Shown: piece after piece, positions 27,814 to 36,174 of the stretch | Layout: every line of letters starts with the position of its first letter | Numbering within the stretch: the stretch's first letter is position 1 | From: Acetobacter senegalensis | GTDB lineage: Bacteria; Pseudomonadota; Alphaproteobacteria; Acetobacterales; Acetobacteraceae | Length of the DNA: 64,000 nt | Direction of reading: 5' to 3' | Assembly: GCF_001580995.1 (NCBI RefSeq) | Contig: NZ_LHZU01000142.1 | Coordinates: forward strand, 1 to 64,000 | The notes under the pieces: model-generated | What the model saw: only the letters and a program-made list of their open reading frames with translations | The model's database searches: none | What the model was told of the DNA's origin: nothing | Translations under genes and position numbers: made by a program

Positions 27814-30717
27814 TCAGACCAGAACAGGTTCCGGTGCGGCTTTGATCGTCTTGGCCCGGATTTCTACTCTCCCGTTTTCTACGCGCGCGTCCCATGTCCG
27901 CAACTGGACGGTGGAGTCTTCAAGGCATTGGCCGTCTTCCAGACAGAAATGCTGTTTGTAGAGGGGAGACGCAACCACCAGTTGCCCCTTCAGATCACCC
28001 ATCAGTCCTCGGCCAAGCACGTTGGCGTTTGAGAACGGATCATGGTTATCTATCGCATAGACCCGTGCAGGCGTCTCTTCCGTGCCAGGCAGGTAGAACA
28101 GGGCAATCTGGTTGCCCTCATGCCATGCCACAACCCCTGATTTTGCCACCAGGTCGGCTTGGCTACACAGTTCAGTCCATTGCGTTGGGCCGGCCGAGGC
28201 CGCAGTTTCGGGCATATTATCCGCCGGGCGAACCTGTTCCCGTTCTGGCAGGGTGCGTATGTTCGGGTCAGGGCGACCATCATTGACGAACGTCCGGAAC
28301 CTTTTGAGTTTTTCACGGTCGGTCAGTGCATCACGCCATTCGCACTGATAGCGATCCACCACCATCTGCATCTGGCGCTCAAGTTCTTCGCAGATACCCA
28401 AGCTATCGTTTATGATGACGTCACGCAGGTAATCCAGTCCGCCTTCAAGATTTTCTCGCCAGACAGAGGTACGCTGAAGTTTATCTGCCGTCCGGATATA
28501 AAACATCAGGAAACGGTCAATGTATTTCACCAGCGTTTCAGCATCGAGATCTGTCGCAAACAGTTCTGCATGGCGGGGCCGCATACCCCCATTGCCGCAA
28601 ACGTAAAGATTCCAGCCGTTTTCTGTAGCAATTACTCCCACGTCCTTGCTTTGTGCTTCCGCACATTCGCGGGTGCACCCTGAAACGGCAAATTTAAGCT
28701 TATGGGGAGAACGCAGACCCTTGTAGCGGTTTTCCAGATCCAGCGCCTTGCTCACGCTGTCCTGTACCCCATAACGGCACCATGTGCTGCCCACACAGGA
28801 TTTTACAGTCCGGGTGGATTTGCCATAGGCATGGCCGGTCTCGAACCCGGCTTCCAGCAATTCGCTCCAGATATCGGGCAGTTGGTCCAGTTGCGCACCG
28901 AACAGATCAATACGCTGGCCGCCGGTAATTTTGGTATAAAGGCCATATTTCTTTGCTACTTGCCCAAGGACAATCAGTTTATCTGGCGTAATTTCACCTC
29001 CCGCTATGCGCGGTACAACAGAATATGTGCCGTTTTTCTGCATGTTGGCCATGAACGTGTCGTTCGTGTCCTGCAACGGGATATAAAGCGGGTCGGTAAT
29101 GGGTTTGTTCCAGGCTGATGCAAGGATTGAACCGACAGCGGGCTTACAGATATCGCAACCAAGCCCCCCATTGCCATATTGTGCCATAAGCTCTTCAAAC
29201 GTCTGGATTCCGTGTACGCGAACGAGGGAATAAAGCTCCTGCCGCGTATAGGAAAAATGTTCGCACAAACTATGGTCAACAGTAATGCCACGGGCTTCCA
29301 GTTCCGTTTCAAACACGGTTTTGAGCAGGGCCGAGCAGCCACCGCAGCCAGTGCTGGCTTTTGTGGATTGTTTAAGCCCCACAAGATCCGTGCACCCTTC
29401 CTCAATGGAGGAACAGATCGCTCCTTTTGTAACGTTGTGGCATGAACAGATCATGGCTGAATCGGGCAGCGCGTCGGCACCTAGCAGATCCGCCCCTTCC
29501 CCGCGTGGCAGAATCAGTGCAGCGGGGTCGGCCGGCGGTTTAATGCTGTTCTGCACATACTGAAGAATGGTGTCGTAATAGGCGTTGTCCCCCACTAGCA
29601 CAGCCCCAAGCACGCGGCTGCCATCCCCAGAAAGCACAAGGCGACGATATGAACCGTCCATCTCCCCAATGAAGCGATAGCTCAGGCTGCCCGACGTGGA
29701 GCCATGCGCATCACCGATGGAGCCCACATCCACGCCCAGCAGCTTGAGTTTGGTGGACATATCCGCCCCGCAAAAGGCGGCGTCTTCTCCGGCAAGCGTG
29801 GAGGCAACCGTGCGGGCCATTGTGTATCCCGGCGCGACCAGCCCAAAAATCTGACCGTTCCAGCAAGCACATTCGCCAATGGCATAGATATGCGGGTCAG
29901 AAGTAAGGCATCGCTCGTCAATCACGATACCGCCGCGCGGGCCGATAGCGAGGCCGCAGTCACGGGCCAATCGGTCCTGTGGACGAATACCGGCCGAGAA
30001 CACCACCAAATCAGTTTCCAGAAATGTGCCATCGGCAAAAACCAGCCGATGTCGGTGCGTTTCCCCTGCAATGATCTGCTGGGTGGCATGAGCCGTAAGG
30101 ACATTGATCCCTAACGCCTCAATCCGTTGCTTCAGAGCCTGACCGCCCTCGTCGTCCAACTGTACCGGCATAAGGCGAGGCGCGAATTCAACAACGGCCG
30201 TGGATAGCCCCAATCCCGCCAAGGCATTTGCTGCTTCCAGCCCCAGCAATCCTCCGCCAATGACCACACCGTGTGCGGCTCCTTCTGCCGCGGCCCGGAT
30301 CATGTCCAGATCATCCAGTGTGCGATAAACCAGTCCCGCTGTGCCCGTATTGCCGGGAACCGGTGGCACGAAAGGTGTGGAACCGGTAGCAAGGATCAAC
30401 GTGTCATAAGGCAGCAGGCCTTCAGCACTTTCCACCATCCGCGCCTCACGGTCGATGCGCGTCACCCTTACGCCACGGTGCAGGGTCAGGCCGTGATGGG
30501 CGTGGAAATCATCCGCATGCAGCCGCAACGCCAGAGCATCCTGTCCGCTCATATACTCCGTCAGATGCACGCGGTCATAGGCATCGTGAATTTCATCGCC
30601 AAAAATATGGATCGCGCAATTTTCATGCAGCCCATGCATCACAAGTTGCTCGGCACAGTAGTGGCCAACCATCCCATTACCGATGACGACGATATTTCCT
30701 GTTTTGGACATGATCAT
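27814..30717 (-). CDS. nirB: NAD(P)H nitrite reductase, NirB-NirD fusion
   Basis: A 967-residue fusion. The N-terminal FAD/NAD(P) oxidoreductase part (about 8-300; VVIGNGMVGHYCAEQL, VVIGGGLLGLEAA) is followed by a BFD-type [2Fe-2S] motif (CSCHNV near 424, then GCGGC). Nitrite/sulfite reductase domains have siroheme-[4Fe-4S] ligands in SCVGSTWC (about 640) and GCTRECAE (about 680). From about residue 845 it continues into a NirD-like Rieske-fold domain (TQWTELCSQADL) without Rieske iron ligands. It reduces nitrite to ammonium in the cytoplasm. NirB and NirD are usually separate in proteobacteria; here no stop intervenes. It lies 23 bases after the porin gene and 7 before nasA. Confidence 0.95.
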   Translation of the reverse strand: MIMSKTGNIVVIGNGMVGHYCAEQLVMHGLHENCAIHIFGDEIHDAYDRVHLTEYMSGQDALALRLHADDFHAHHGLTLHRGVRVTRIDREARMVESAEGLLPYDTLILATGSTPFVPPVPGNTGTAGLVYRTLDDLDMIRAAAEGAAHGVVIGGGLLGLEAANALAGLGLSTAVVEFAPRLMPVQLDDEGGQALKQRIEALGINVLTAHATQQIIAGETHRHRLVFADGTFLETDLVVFSAGIRPQDRLARDCGLAIGPRGGIVIDERCLTSDPHIYAIGECACWNGQIFGLVAPGYTMARTVASTLAGEDAAFCGADMSTKLKLLGVDVGSIGDAHGSTSGSLSYRFIGEMDGSYRRLVLSGDGSRVLGAVLVGDNAYYDTILQYVQNSIKPPADPAALILPRGEGADLLGADALPDSAMICSCHNVTKGAICSSIEEGCTDLVGLKQSTKASTGCGGCSALLKTVFETELEARGITVDHSLCEHFSYTRQELYSLVRVHGIQTFEELMAQYGNGGLGCDICKPAVGSILASAWNKPITDPLYIPLQDTNDTFMANMQKNGTYSVVPRIAGGEITPDKLIVLGQVAKKYGLYTKITGGQRIDLFGAQLDQLPDIWSELLEAGFETGHAYGKSTRTVKSCVGSTWCRYGVQDSVSKALDLENRYKGLRSPHKLKFAVSGCTRECAEAQSKDVGVIATENGWNLYVCGNGGMRPRHAELFATDLDAETLVKYIDRFLMFYIRTADKLQRTSVWRENLEGGLDYLRDVIINDSLGICEELERQMQMVVDRYQCEWRDALTDREKLKRFRTFVNDGRPDPNIRTLPEREQVRPADNMPETAASAGPTQWTELCSQADLVAKSGVVAWHEGNQIALFYLPGTEETPARVYAIDNHDPFSNANVLGRGLMGDLKGQLVVASPLYKQHFCLEDGQCLEDSTVQLRTWDARVENGRVEIRAKTIKAAPEPVLV

Positions 30718-30740
30718 TTCTCCTGTCGTGCTATCGGCGG

Positions 30741-32381
30741 TCAGAACTTGAATTCCATGGTTTGCATGTAGAAAGCGCCGTCCTTTGCGCCTGCGTGATG
30801 CATACCGTGTGAGGCGACAAAACCTGCGATGTCATGCGTCCAGGTCCAGTGGGGCGCAAAGTTCCACGCAAGCTGGGTCTGGGGTGTAGCTCCAATGAAC
30901 CCGCCCGAAAGACCATTGCGCCAGCTATATATTTTTCCCGTGCCATACACCGCATCCTGCGTGCTTTCGCGCCAGAAAAAGGGAACGTGCAGCTTGAGAT
31001 GCAGGTTCGCCAACGGTGCAGCCGCAATAACAGGCCCAATACCAATCAGGTTTTGGGATGTCAGAGCCAGTGTTACATCGTTATAGTAGGGCAGCGGAAA
31101 ATAAGGGGTGGCGAATGTGCCGACCGCACCATCCTGACTATGGTAGGACCCACCTGAAAACACGTCCCCCTGCAAGGCAATGGATGGTTTGGCTTTCAGA
31201 TTTTTTGCCGTCCAGCCGAACGTGCCATTAACTGCATAGGCCCGGACTGCCCGTGTGGGATTGTTACCGGCAGGCCGGAATTCTCCGCCCTGAAACACGC
31301 CAGTGAGGCTGATATCGAAAGGACCAACATTCCCCCATACCCGTGAACCGATATTGTCCCGGCGGGTCGATCCCGCCCGTGTACCTGTTGTGGTCGCCAA
31401 AGCGGCTGCTGCTCCGTTGAACAGGTAGTCAATGAAGAATACATCCGCAAAAATCTGGCTCTTCTGTCCCATGACCGAAAATTGCGGCAGCGCGGTGGAG
31501 GTATAGATGCCATACATCCGGGCGTTGTAATTCGTACCATCAGCAAACACATTGCGGGGAAGCTTGTTGGTCTGCATGAAATCGAACAGATCCAGCCGGA
31601 AAGATTTCCATACCGCATAACCGCGAAATCCATCCCACGATTGCTGGGCATTGGTCAGGTCCCGTGCGGACTGCATGGTAACCGGGGCATCCAGAAAAAT
31701 CTGGCGACCACCGATCACGCCCATTTTAGCCCCCAGCATTCTGCCCTTTATTTCCAGAATACCCTGCTGAAGATCCAGCCGTTCACGCTGTACGCCGTTC
31801 TGGTAGCCGTAATAATTCGATCCTCCGGCGACACCCCAAAGAAACTCGGCATAGGCTCGTACGTGGTCCCCCAAATGGAGGTCCGCCCCATACTGGTTAC
31901 GCAGCAAAATGCGGCTGGCGTCTGTTTTGCCCGCAGTTCCCATCATGGGCTGGTTCTCAAAGATGTAACGCAGCCGTTCTTCCCCGTTGAGGGAAAGCCA
32001 GATGTCTCCCTTGTTGGTCAGGGAAATGTGTTTCAAGCGGTTAAACCAGTCCTTCCGCCGTTGTTCGGGGGCTGTCGTAACAAGGTCGCTCCAGTCCTCC
32101 GCCCAGCGCGCCTGACCAAAACCACCGGCAGTTCCGAACCCGGCTGCCGCCCCTTTCCCGGCGTTGAATACTCCCCAGTCAGGACTATGCGGCAATGTAA
32201 CATGGTGAACCGCCGCTTTTTCTGCCGGTGGAGATGAAGCCGACTTCATTTTGGTGGCCGTCACGCCAGCTGCAGGCGCGATGTCGGCCTGTGCCGCATG
32301 GCCCACATTCAGACTGACAAAAAGGGTGGTGATACCTGCCGTAAGCGAGGCTGGGCGAAACACTGCAGAGATACGGGTCAC
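30741..32381 (-). CDS. Alginate-export-type outer membrane porin in the nitrate operon
   Basis: A 546-residue protein with a signal peptide and an alginate_exp (AlgE-like) beta-barrel. Features include a repeating aromatic-glycine strand pattern, the family segment NKGDIWLSLNGEERLRYIFE (about 113-132) and a C-terminal phenylalanine (MEFKF). The start is GTG at 32381 with AGGA nine bases upstream. It lies 33 bases after the transporter and 23 before nirBD, so it is co-expressed with nitrate genes. A role as outer-membrane entry route for nitrate is inferred from the operon. Export of alginate itself is unlikely, because no other polymer genes are near. Confidence 0.85.
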   Translation of the reverse strand: MTRISAVFRPASLTAGITTLFVSLNVGHAAQADIAPAAGVTATKMKSASSPPAEKAAVHHVTLPHSPDWGVFNAGKGAAAGFGTAGGFGQARWAEDWSDLVTTAPEQRRKDWFNRLKHISLTNKGDIWLSLNGEERLRYIFENQPMMGTAGKTDASRILLRNQYGADLHLGDHVRAYAEFLWGVAGGSNYYGYQNGVQRERLDLQQGILEIKGRMLGAKMGVIGGRQIFLDAPVTMQSARDLTNAQQSWDGFRGYAVWKSFRLDLFDFMQTNKLPRNVFADGTNYNARMYGIYTSTALPQFSVMGQKSQIFADVFFIDYLFNGAAAALATTTGTRAGSTRRDNIGSRVWGNVGPFDISLTGVFQGGEFRPAGNNPTRAVRAYAVNGTFGWTAKNLKAKPSIALQGDVFSGGSYHSQDGAVGTFATPYFPLPYYNDVTLALTSQNLIGIGPVIAAAPLANLHLKLHVPFFWRESTQDAVYGTGKIYSWRNGLSGGFIGATPQTQLAWNFAPHWTWTHDIAGFVASHGMHHAGAKDGAFYMQTMEFKF

Positions 32382-32414
32382 GGGACACGTTCCTGATTAA
32401 GTAGGGAGCAATAA

Positions 32415-33635
32415 TTACGAAGACGCAGCAGCATCGGCCTCGGCCGACATGTGGGACTGCTCAGCCGTCCAGCGACGGCGGCACAGCCCGACACAGAGAA
32501 ACGCCACCACCGTGATCGCGGCAAAGCCCAGAAAACCCGGACCGTAGGAGCCCGTAGCCTGGCGTGCGGCCCCAAGGGAGGATGCCAGATAGAATCCCCC
32601 TACCCCGCCGCTCATGCCCACCAGGCCTGTCAGGATACCAACCCGGCTCGGGAACCGTGTCGGCACAAGCTGGAAGACAGCACCATTCCCCAGACCCAGC
32701 ACAAGCATACCAAGAAAAAAGGCAGGAAACGCAAACCAGATTGTCGGCAGGCCAAACCCGATCAGAGCAAAAATGACAGCAGCAAGTGCGAACAGGATGC
32801 TCAAAGCGCGTTCCCCGCCGATACGATCAGCCATTGCGCCCCCAAGCGGACGCACGAAGGACCCAACAAACACCACGAAAGCCGTGCAGCTTCCTGCAAT
32901 GGCGGGAGGCAAACTGTACTGATCGTTGAAATAGATGGTCAGGAACGAAGCAAGCCCTACAAAACCGCCAAATGTCACGCCGTAGAAAAACATCAACAAC
33001 CAGCAGTCGCTGCTACGCAGAACGGGCAGCCAAGCCACCAGCCCCCCGCTGGACCGACGCTGAGGAGGCTCGCTGGCGAGAAACAGAAAGGCAATCAGAA
33101 CAGCGATCAAAGGCAGGGTTGCCAGCCCCAGCACATTTACCCAGCCGTAGAGAACTGCCAGACCGGGCGCAAAAAGGGATGCAAGGGCGGTGCCGGAATT
33201 ACCCGCCCCGGCAATACCCAACGCCGTGCCCTGATAGTGTGGCGGATACCATGCAGACGCTAGCGGCAGAGCAATGGCAAACGATGCCCCAGCCACCCCT
33301 AACACCAGCGCCACACCGAACAATGCGCCATAGCTGTGTGGCGCAATCAGCCACGTCAGGAATAGCCCGGAAATGACAAGAATCTGGGCACCAATCGCAA
33401 CCCGACGAGGCCCGAAATGATCGACCAGCGCGCCAGCCAGCACACGTAGCAGAGCCCCTGCCAGAACCGGGGTGGCCACAAGCAGCCCCTTCTGTCCGGC
33501 ATTCAGGTGCAGATCATGAGCAATCGAAATACCGAGCGGTCCCAGCAGGACCCACACCATGAAGGAGACATCGAAGTAAAGAAACGCCGCCAATAGGGTA
33601 CGCGGGTTTCCGGCCTTGAGAAATCCTTTGTCCAC
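32415..33635 (-). CDS. narK: Nitrate/nitrite MFS transporter (NarK/NasA type)
   Basis: A transporter of about 406 residues with 12 helices. Nitrate-porter features are FLYFDVSFMVWVLLGPLGI in helix 1, a first conserved arginine in ALLRVLAGAL and glycine-rich segments such as GLGNGAVFQLVP and GMSGGVGGFYL. It imports nitrate for the downstream reductases. The frame could start from TTG at 33662, but a GTG at 33635 fits the usual N-terminus better; neither has a strong ribosome binding site. It is the first gene of the six-gene nitrate operon and is preceded by the hairpin leader described separately. Confidence 0.92.
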   Translation of the reverse strand: MDKGFLKAGNPRTLLAAFLYFDVSFMVWVLLGPLGISIAHDLHLNAGQKGLLVATPVLAGALLRVLAGALVDHFGPRRVAIGAQILVISGLFLTWLIAPHSYGALFGVALVLGVAGASFAIALPLASAWYPPHYQGTALGIAGAGNSGTALASLFAPGLAVLYGWVNVLGLATLPLIAVLIAFLFLASEPPQRRSSGGLVAWLPVLRSSDCWLLMFFYGVTFGGFVGLASFLTIYFNDQYSLPPAIAGSCTAFVVFVGSFVRPLGGAMADRIGGERALSILFALAAVIFALIGFGLPTIWFAFPAFFLGMLVLGLGNGAVFQLVPTRFPSRVGILTGLVGMSGGVGGFYLASSLGAARQATGSYGPGFLGFAAITVVAFLCVGLCRRRWTAEQSHMSAEADAAASS

Positions 33636-33690
33636 GTCATCGCATCCAGTCTCCACCAGCAAAAGGAACGGAGACGCCTTCTTCAGGCAC

Positions 33691-33710
33691 GGAGACCATC
33701 GTTGGCCACC
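33691..33710 (-). promoter_or_regulatory. ANTAR-type leader hairpin 2 (hexaloop AACGAU)
   Basis: In the mRNA the stem GGCC/GGUC (four pairs, one G-U) closes the six-base loop AACGAU, with A at loop position 1 and G at position 4. Beyond one U-U mismatch the outer GG/CC extends the stem. This fits the ANTAR recognition pattern. It lies about 36 bases after hairpin 1, farther apart than I expect for the classical pair. A following stem GCCU/AGGC could be part of a terminator, but its U tract is poor. Confidence 0.5.
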
Positions 33711-33745
33711 CGGGTGTCGTCGTGAGCGATTCTGCCATTTCCTTA

Positions 33746-33769
33746 TCGTTCACCGCCATTGATGAACGA
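33746..33769 (-). promoter_or_regulatory. ANTAR-type leader hairpin 1 (hexaloop AAUGGC)
   Basis: On the minus strand a nine-pair stem (one U-G) flanks the hexaloop AAUGGC at 33755-33760, which has A1 and G4. ANTAR antiterminators are known to read exactly these two loop positions. It would begin about 20 bases after transcription starts from the promoter at 33796-33824. NasT encoded in the same operon is the expected ligand. Confidence 0.62.
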
Positions 33770-33795
33770 GTTAATAGGAAACCTGCGTCCTCTTT

Positions 33796-33824
33796 TATTT
33801 GCACACGGAATAATGCGATGTCAA
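33796..33824 (-). promoter_or_regulatory. Candidate sigma-70 promoter of the nitrate operon
   Basis: On the minus strand TTGACA (33819-33824) is a perfect -35 element. It is followed after 17 bases by CAAATA (33796-33801), a moderate -10 element. Transcription would start near 33788 and yield a leader of about 150 bases containing both ANTAR-type hairpins. I see no sigma-54 type GG-N10-GC promoter here. Confidence 0.5.
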
Positions 33825-33899
33825 AACATTTTGCTCATAACGAAGCTACTAAGCCCGGCGCACGCTGATGGTATGTGCATGTCGTAAGGGTTTTCTGGG

Positions 33900-34709
33900 C
33901 TATTGCAGTGTCTTTTTCGGATGCCGTGTCTGCCCTGCATTGCGCAGAACAATCGTTTGAGTCAGTCTGTCCAGAAAGAGCAACCCATCAATCCAGTATC
34001 CAAGGTCGCACTGATTCCCAATATGACCTTTCCGCCCCGCATCGACGAACGACGCCTGCCAATGGCGAGCAAGGGTTCGGGCACGCCTTACGCCAAGCCA
34101 TGGATCATTTCTGCTTCCCACCACTAACGCCGGAAAAGGCAGCGGTGATAAAGGTATCGGACTAAAAGCGGCAACACGATGCAAATGCTCGGACGGCCCA
34201 TTCTCGACGTCTGCAGGAGCAACAAGCAGCGCCCCAGCCACGGTACTGGGCAATAATCCCTGCTGCGCAGCGTGCGCTACCAGAAGGCAGCCCAGACTGT
34301 GGGCAACCAACAGGACCGGTTTCTTACTGTGCGTTACCGCCGCACACAGCGTCATCAGCCAGCTCTTGTAATGAGGTTTTGACCAAATTTCCTGCCGGAC
34401 ACGGCTGACGGCAATATCGTAAGAACTGAAGAGTTTCTGCCACTGGGACTGCCAATGCTCCGGCCCGGAACCATCAAGCCCCGGAACAATCACGATTTCA
34501 AACGGTGCCAGAGATCCTGAAAGATGCCGAAAAACTGCTTCTGGAACAGTCGTGTCCAACAAAGCCTCGCCTTGTGGCCCGCGTGCCCGACGAGACGCTG
34601 TTTTACGTCGGGGAGGAGACGGATATGCCGCCAGCCTCTGTTCGACGGAAGGCGGCATACTCATGGCTTTATGGGCCTCGAAGACCCGTTTACGTATACC
34701 CTGTCGCAT
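33900..34709 (-). CDS. RBBP9/YdeN-family alpha/beta hydrolase
   Basis: A small serine hydrolase of 269 residues. The opening strand VPGLDGSGPEHWQSQW (75-90) is diagnostic of the RBBP9/YdeN family. The nucleophile is S138 in VAHSLG, with an acid in SRNDPW (about 218) and a histidine in GHIG (about 236). The first 60 or so residues are basic and not part of the core fold; translation may start at a later methionine. It follows the peroxiredoxin gene by 40 bases in the same direction. Family substrates are poorly known, so no reaction is assigned. Confidence 0.8.
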   Translation of the reverse strand: MRQGIRKRVFEAHKAMSMPPSVEQRLAAYPSPPRRKTASRRARGPQGEALLDTTVPEAVFRHLSGSLAPFEIVIVPGLDGSGPEHWQSQWQKLFSSYDIAVSRVRQEIWSKPHYKSWLMTLCAAVTHSKKPVLLVAHSLGCLLVAHAAQQGLLPSTVAGALLVAPADVENGPSEHLHRVAAFSPIPLSPLPFPALVVGSRNDPWLGVRRARTLARHWQASFVDAGRKGHIGNQCDLGYWIDGLLFLDRLTQTIVLRNAGQTRHPKKTLQ

Positions 34710-34749
34710 TCACCCTCTCCCCCACTCGCAAAAAAACACTTCGGCTGCC

Positions 34750-35379
34750 TTAGGAGAGTTTCACCAGACGCAGATAGGGCTTGAGTGTTTTCCAGCCTTG
34801 CGGAAACAGCTTCTGTGCCTGTTCATTACTGACGGAAGGCGCGATGATGACGTCATCTCCCAAATGCCAGTTGGCAGGCGTTGTCACTTTCTGCCTGTCT
34901 GTCAGTTGCAGACTATCCAGCACTCGTAAAATCTCATCAAAATTTCGGCCTGCTGACGGGGGATAGGTAAGCGTCAACCTGACTTTCTTGTCAGGATCAA
35001 TAATGAAGACGCTCCGGACCGTTACTTTCGGGTCTGCCTCCGGATGGATCATGCCGTAGAGTGTAGCCACCTTTCTGTCTGCATCAGCTAGAATTGGGAA
35101 ATCAACACTACTCCCCTGAGTTTCGGCAATGTCGGCTTTCCACCCTGCATGATCTTTCAGTTCATCGACAGATAATCCCAGCACTTTTGTGTTTCGTTTG
35201 GCCCACTCCGGTGCCAGACGTGCCACTGTCCCCAATTCTGTGGTGCATACAGGCGTGAAATCCTTGGGATGACTGAAGAGAATTCCCCACGAAGACCCAA
35301 GCCACGAGTGAAAGTGAATGGGCCCCTGAGTGCTTTCCTGCACAAAATCAGGGGCAGTCTGCCCAAGTTGGATGGTCAT
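34750..35379 (-). CDS. 1-Cys peroxiredoxin (Prx6-type)
   Basis: A thiol peroxidase of 209 residues. The peroxidatic cysteine is C45 in DFTPVCTTELG and is the only cysteine in the protein, so it is a true 1-Cys enzyme. The C-terminal extension (TPANWHLGDDVIIAPSVSNE) is typical of the Prx6/AhpC-Tsa branch. It reduces hydrogen peroxide or organic peroxides in the cytoplasm and needs an external thiol for recycling. It diverges from the small lipoprotein gene at 35536 and is followed by the RBBP9-type hydrolase. Confidence 0.92.
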   Translation of the reverse strand: MTIQLGQTAPDFVQESTQGPIHFHSWLGSSWGILFSHPKDFTPVCTTELGTVARLAPEWAKRNTKVLGLSVDELKDHAGWKADIAETQGSSVDFPILADADRKVATLYGMIHPEADPKVTVRSVFIIDPDKKVRLTLTYPPSAGRNFDEILRVLDSLQLTDRQKVTTPANWHLGDDVIIAPSVSNEQAQKLFPQGWKTLKPYLRLVKLS

Positions 35380-35535
35380 AGAGGCGGCTCCAAATCACAC
35401 TTAGAAACATGAAATTAATTAACCACATTATTTTATGGTTGTAAAAATTATAATTCAACATATTTTAGTGAAATATGAACCGGAAGTTCTCCTACGAGAA
35501 ACTCCTTTTTTCACTCAGGCGAGGAGAACGCTTCT

Positions 35536-35712
35536 ATGCCGCAAAAAACACTTTGGTCAGGTGTGCTCGCATTCAGCATTATGCTTGTCGCAGGTTGCCT
35601 TACTGTATCCAAGCCAACGGCAAGATCAGCCGTGTTTGCCTTCTCCGAGGCAACCTCCTGCCTGTTTCAGTATGATGTTACGCAACCCACCGTGAAAATA
35701 GCGTCACGCTAA
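35536..35712 (+). CDS. Small putative lipoprotein (58 aa)
   Basis: A short frame starting at an ATG with GAGGAG nine bases upstream. It encodes 58 residues: a charged start (MPQKTLWSG), a hydrophobic segment, and the lipobox LVAGC with the lipidated cysteine at position 21. The mature part is only 38 residues and carries one further cysteine. The strong ribosome binding site, lipobox and a terminator 62 bases downstream support a real gene. Such entericidin-sized lipoproteins are common and usually of unknown function; I see no specific family. It is divergent to the peroxiredoxin. Confidence 0.65.
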   Translation: MPQKTLWSGVLAFSIMLVAGCLTVSKPTARSAVFAFSEATSCLFQYDVTQPTVKIASR

Positions 35713-35773
35713 AAATACCATGAGAAAAACAGTTATTCCCCCGCCATTTTGCGGAGGTATATAATTAAGGTGT

Positions 35774-35798
35774 GGAGGGTTCTAAAGACCCTCCTTTT
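35774..35798 (+). terminator. Rho-independent terminator
   Basis: The stem GGAGGGT (35774-35780)/ACCCTCC (35788-35794) with a seven-base loop is followed by TTTT. It lies 62 bases after the small lipoprotein gene and fits termination of that gene. Confidence 0.8.
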
Positions 35799-36174
35799 AT
35801 GGTCGAATGGAAACTATACCCATTGATATACCAAGATATGGAAAGTCCCCAACGAGAATTTCTCGAACCCTTTACGAGTATATACCTGCTACCAGGTGAG
35901 TAAAAAACTTATAATACTGGTCGAGGCACAATACCCCTTGCGCCGCATAGCCAGATGAAGAGTAATAAAAACCCTCGCTCACGTTTTCCACTTGTTAAAA
36001 TCCCTATGCGTGACGGTTTTTACGCGATCAGGAAAAGGCGTATTTCTAGCCCCCTACCTCATCCAAAGCCTTTATCAAGCGAACCGCCGAACACTTCAGG
36101 GCTGAAATTAGCACACAGCGACACTCGCAGAAAATCCTTACTCCAAATCCTCTGGTAATGTAGTGCTCTATGCT
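35799..36174. other. Intergenic, no supported gene
   Basis: About 375 bases between the terminator and the AT-rich glycosyltransferase gene. Short open frames exist, including one on the plus strand ending at 36158, but none has a ribosome binding site or a recognisable motif. I see nothing else I can name. Confidence 0.4.

Noticed and set aside
30741-32381. Alginate biosynthesis/export locus
   Set aside because: The barrel resembles AlgE, but no other alginate genes are present; spacing places it in the nitrate operon.
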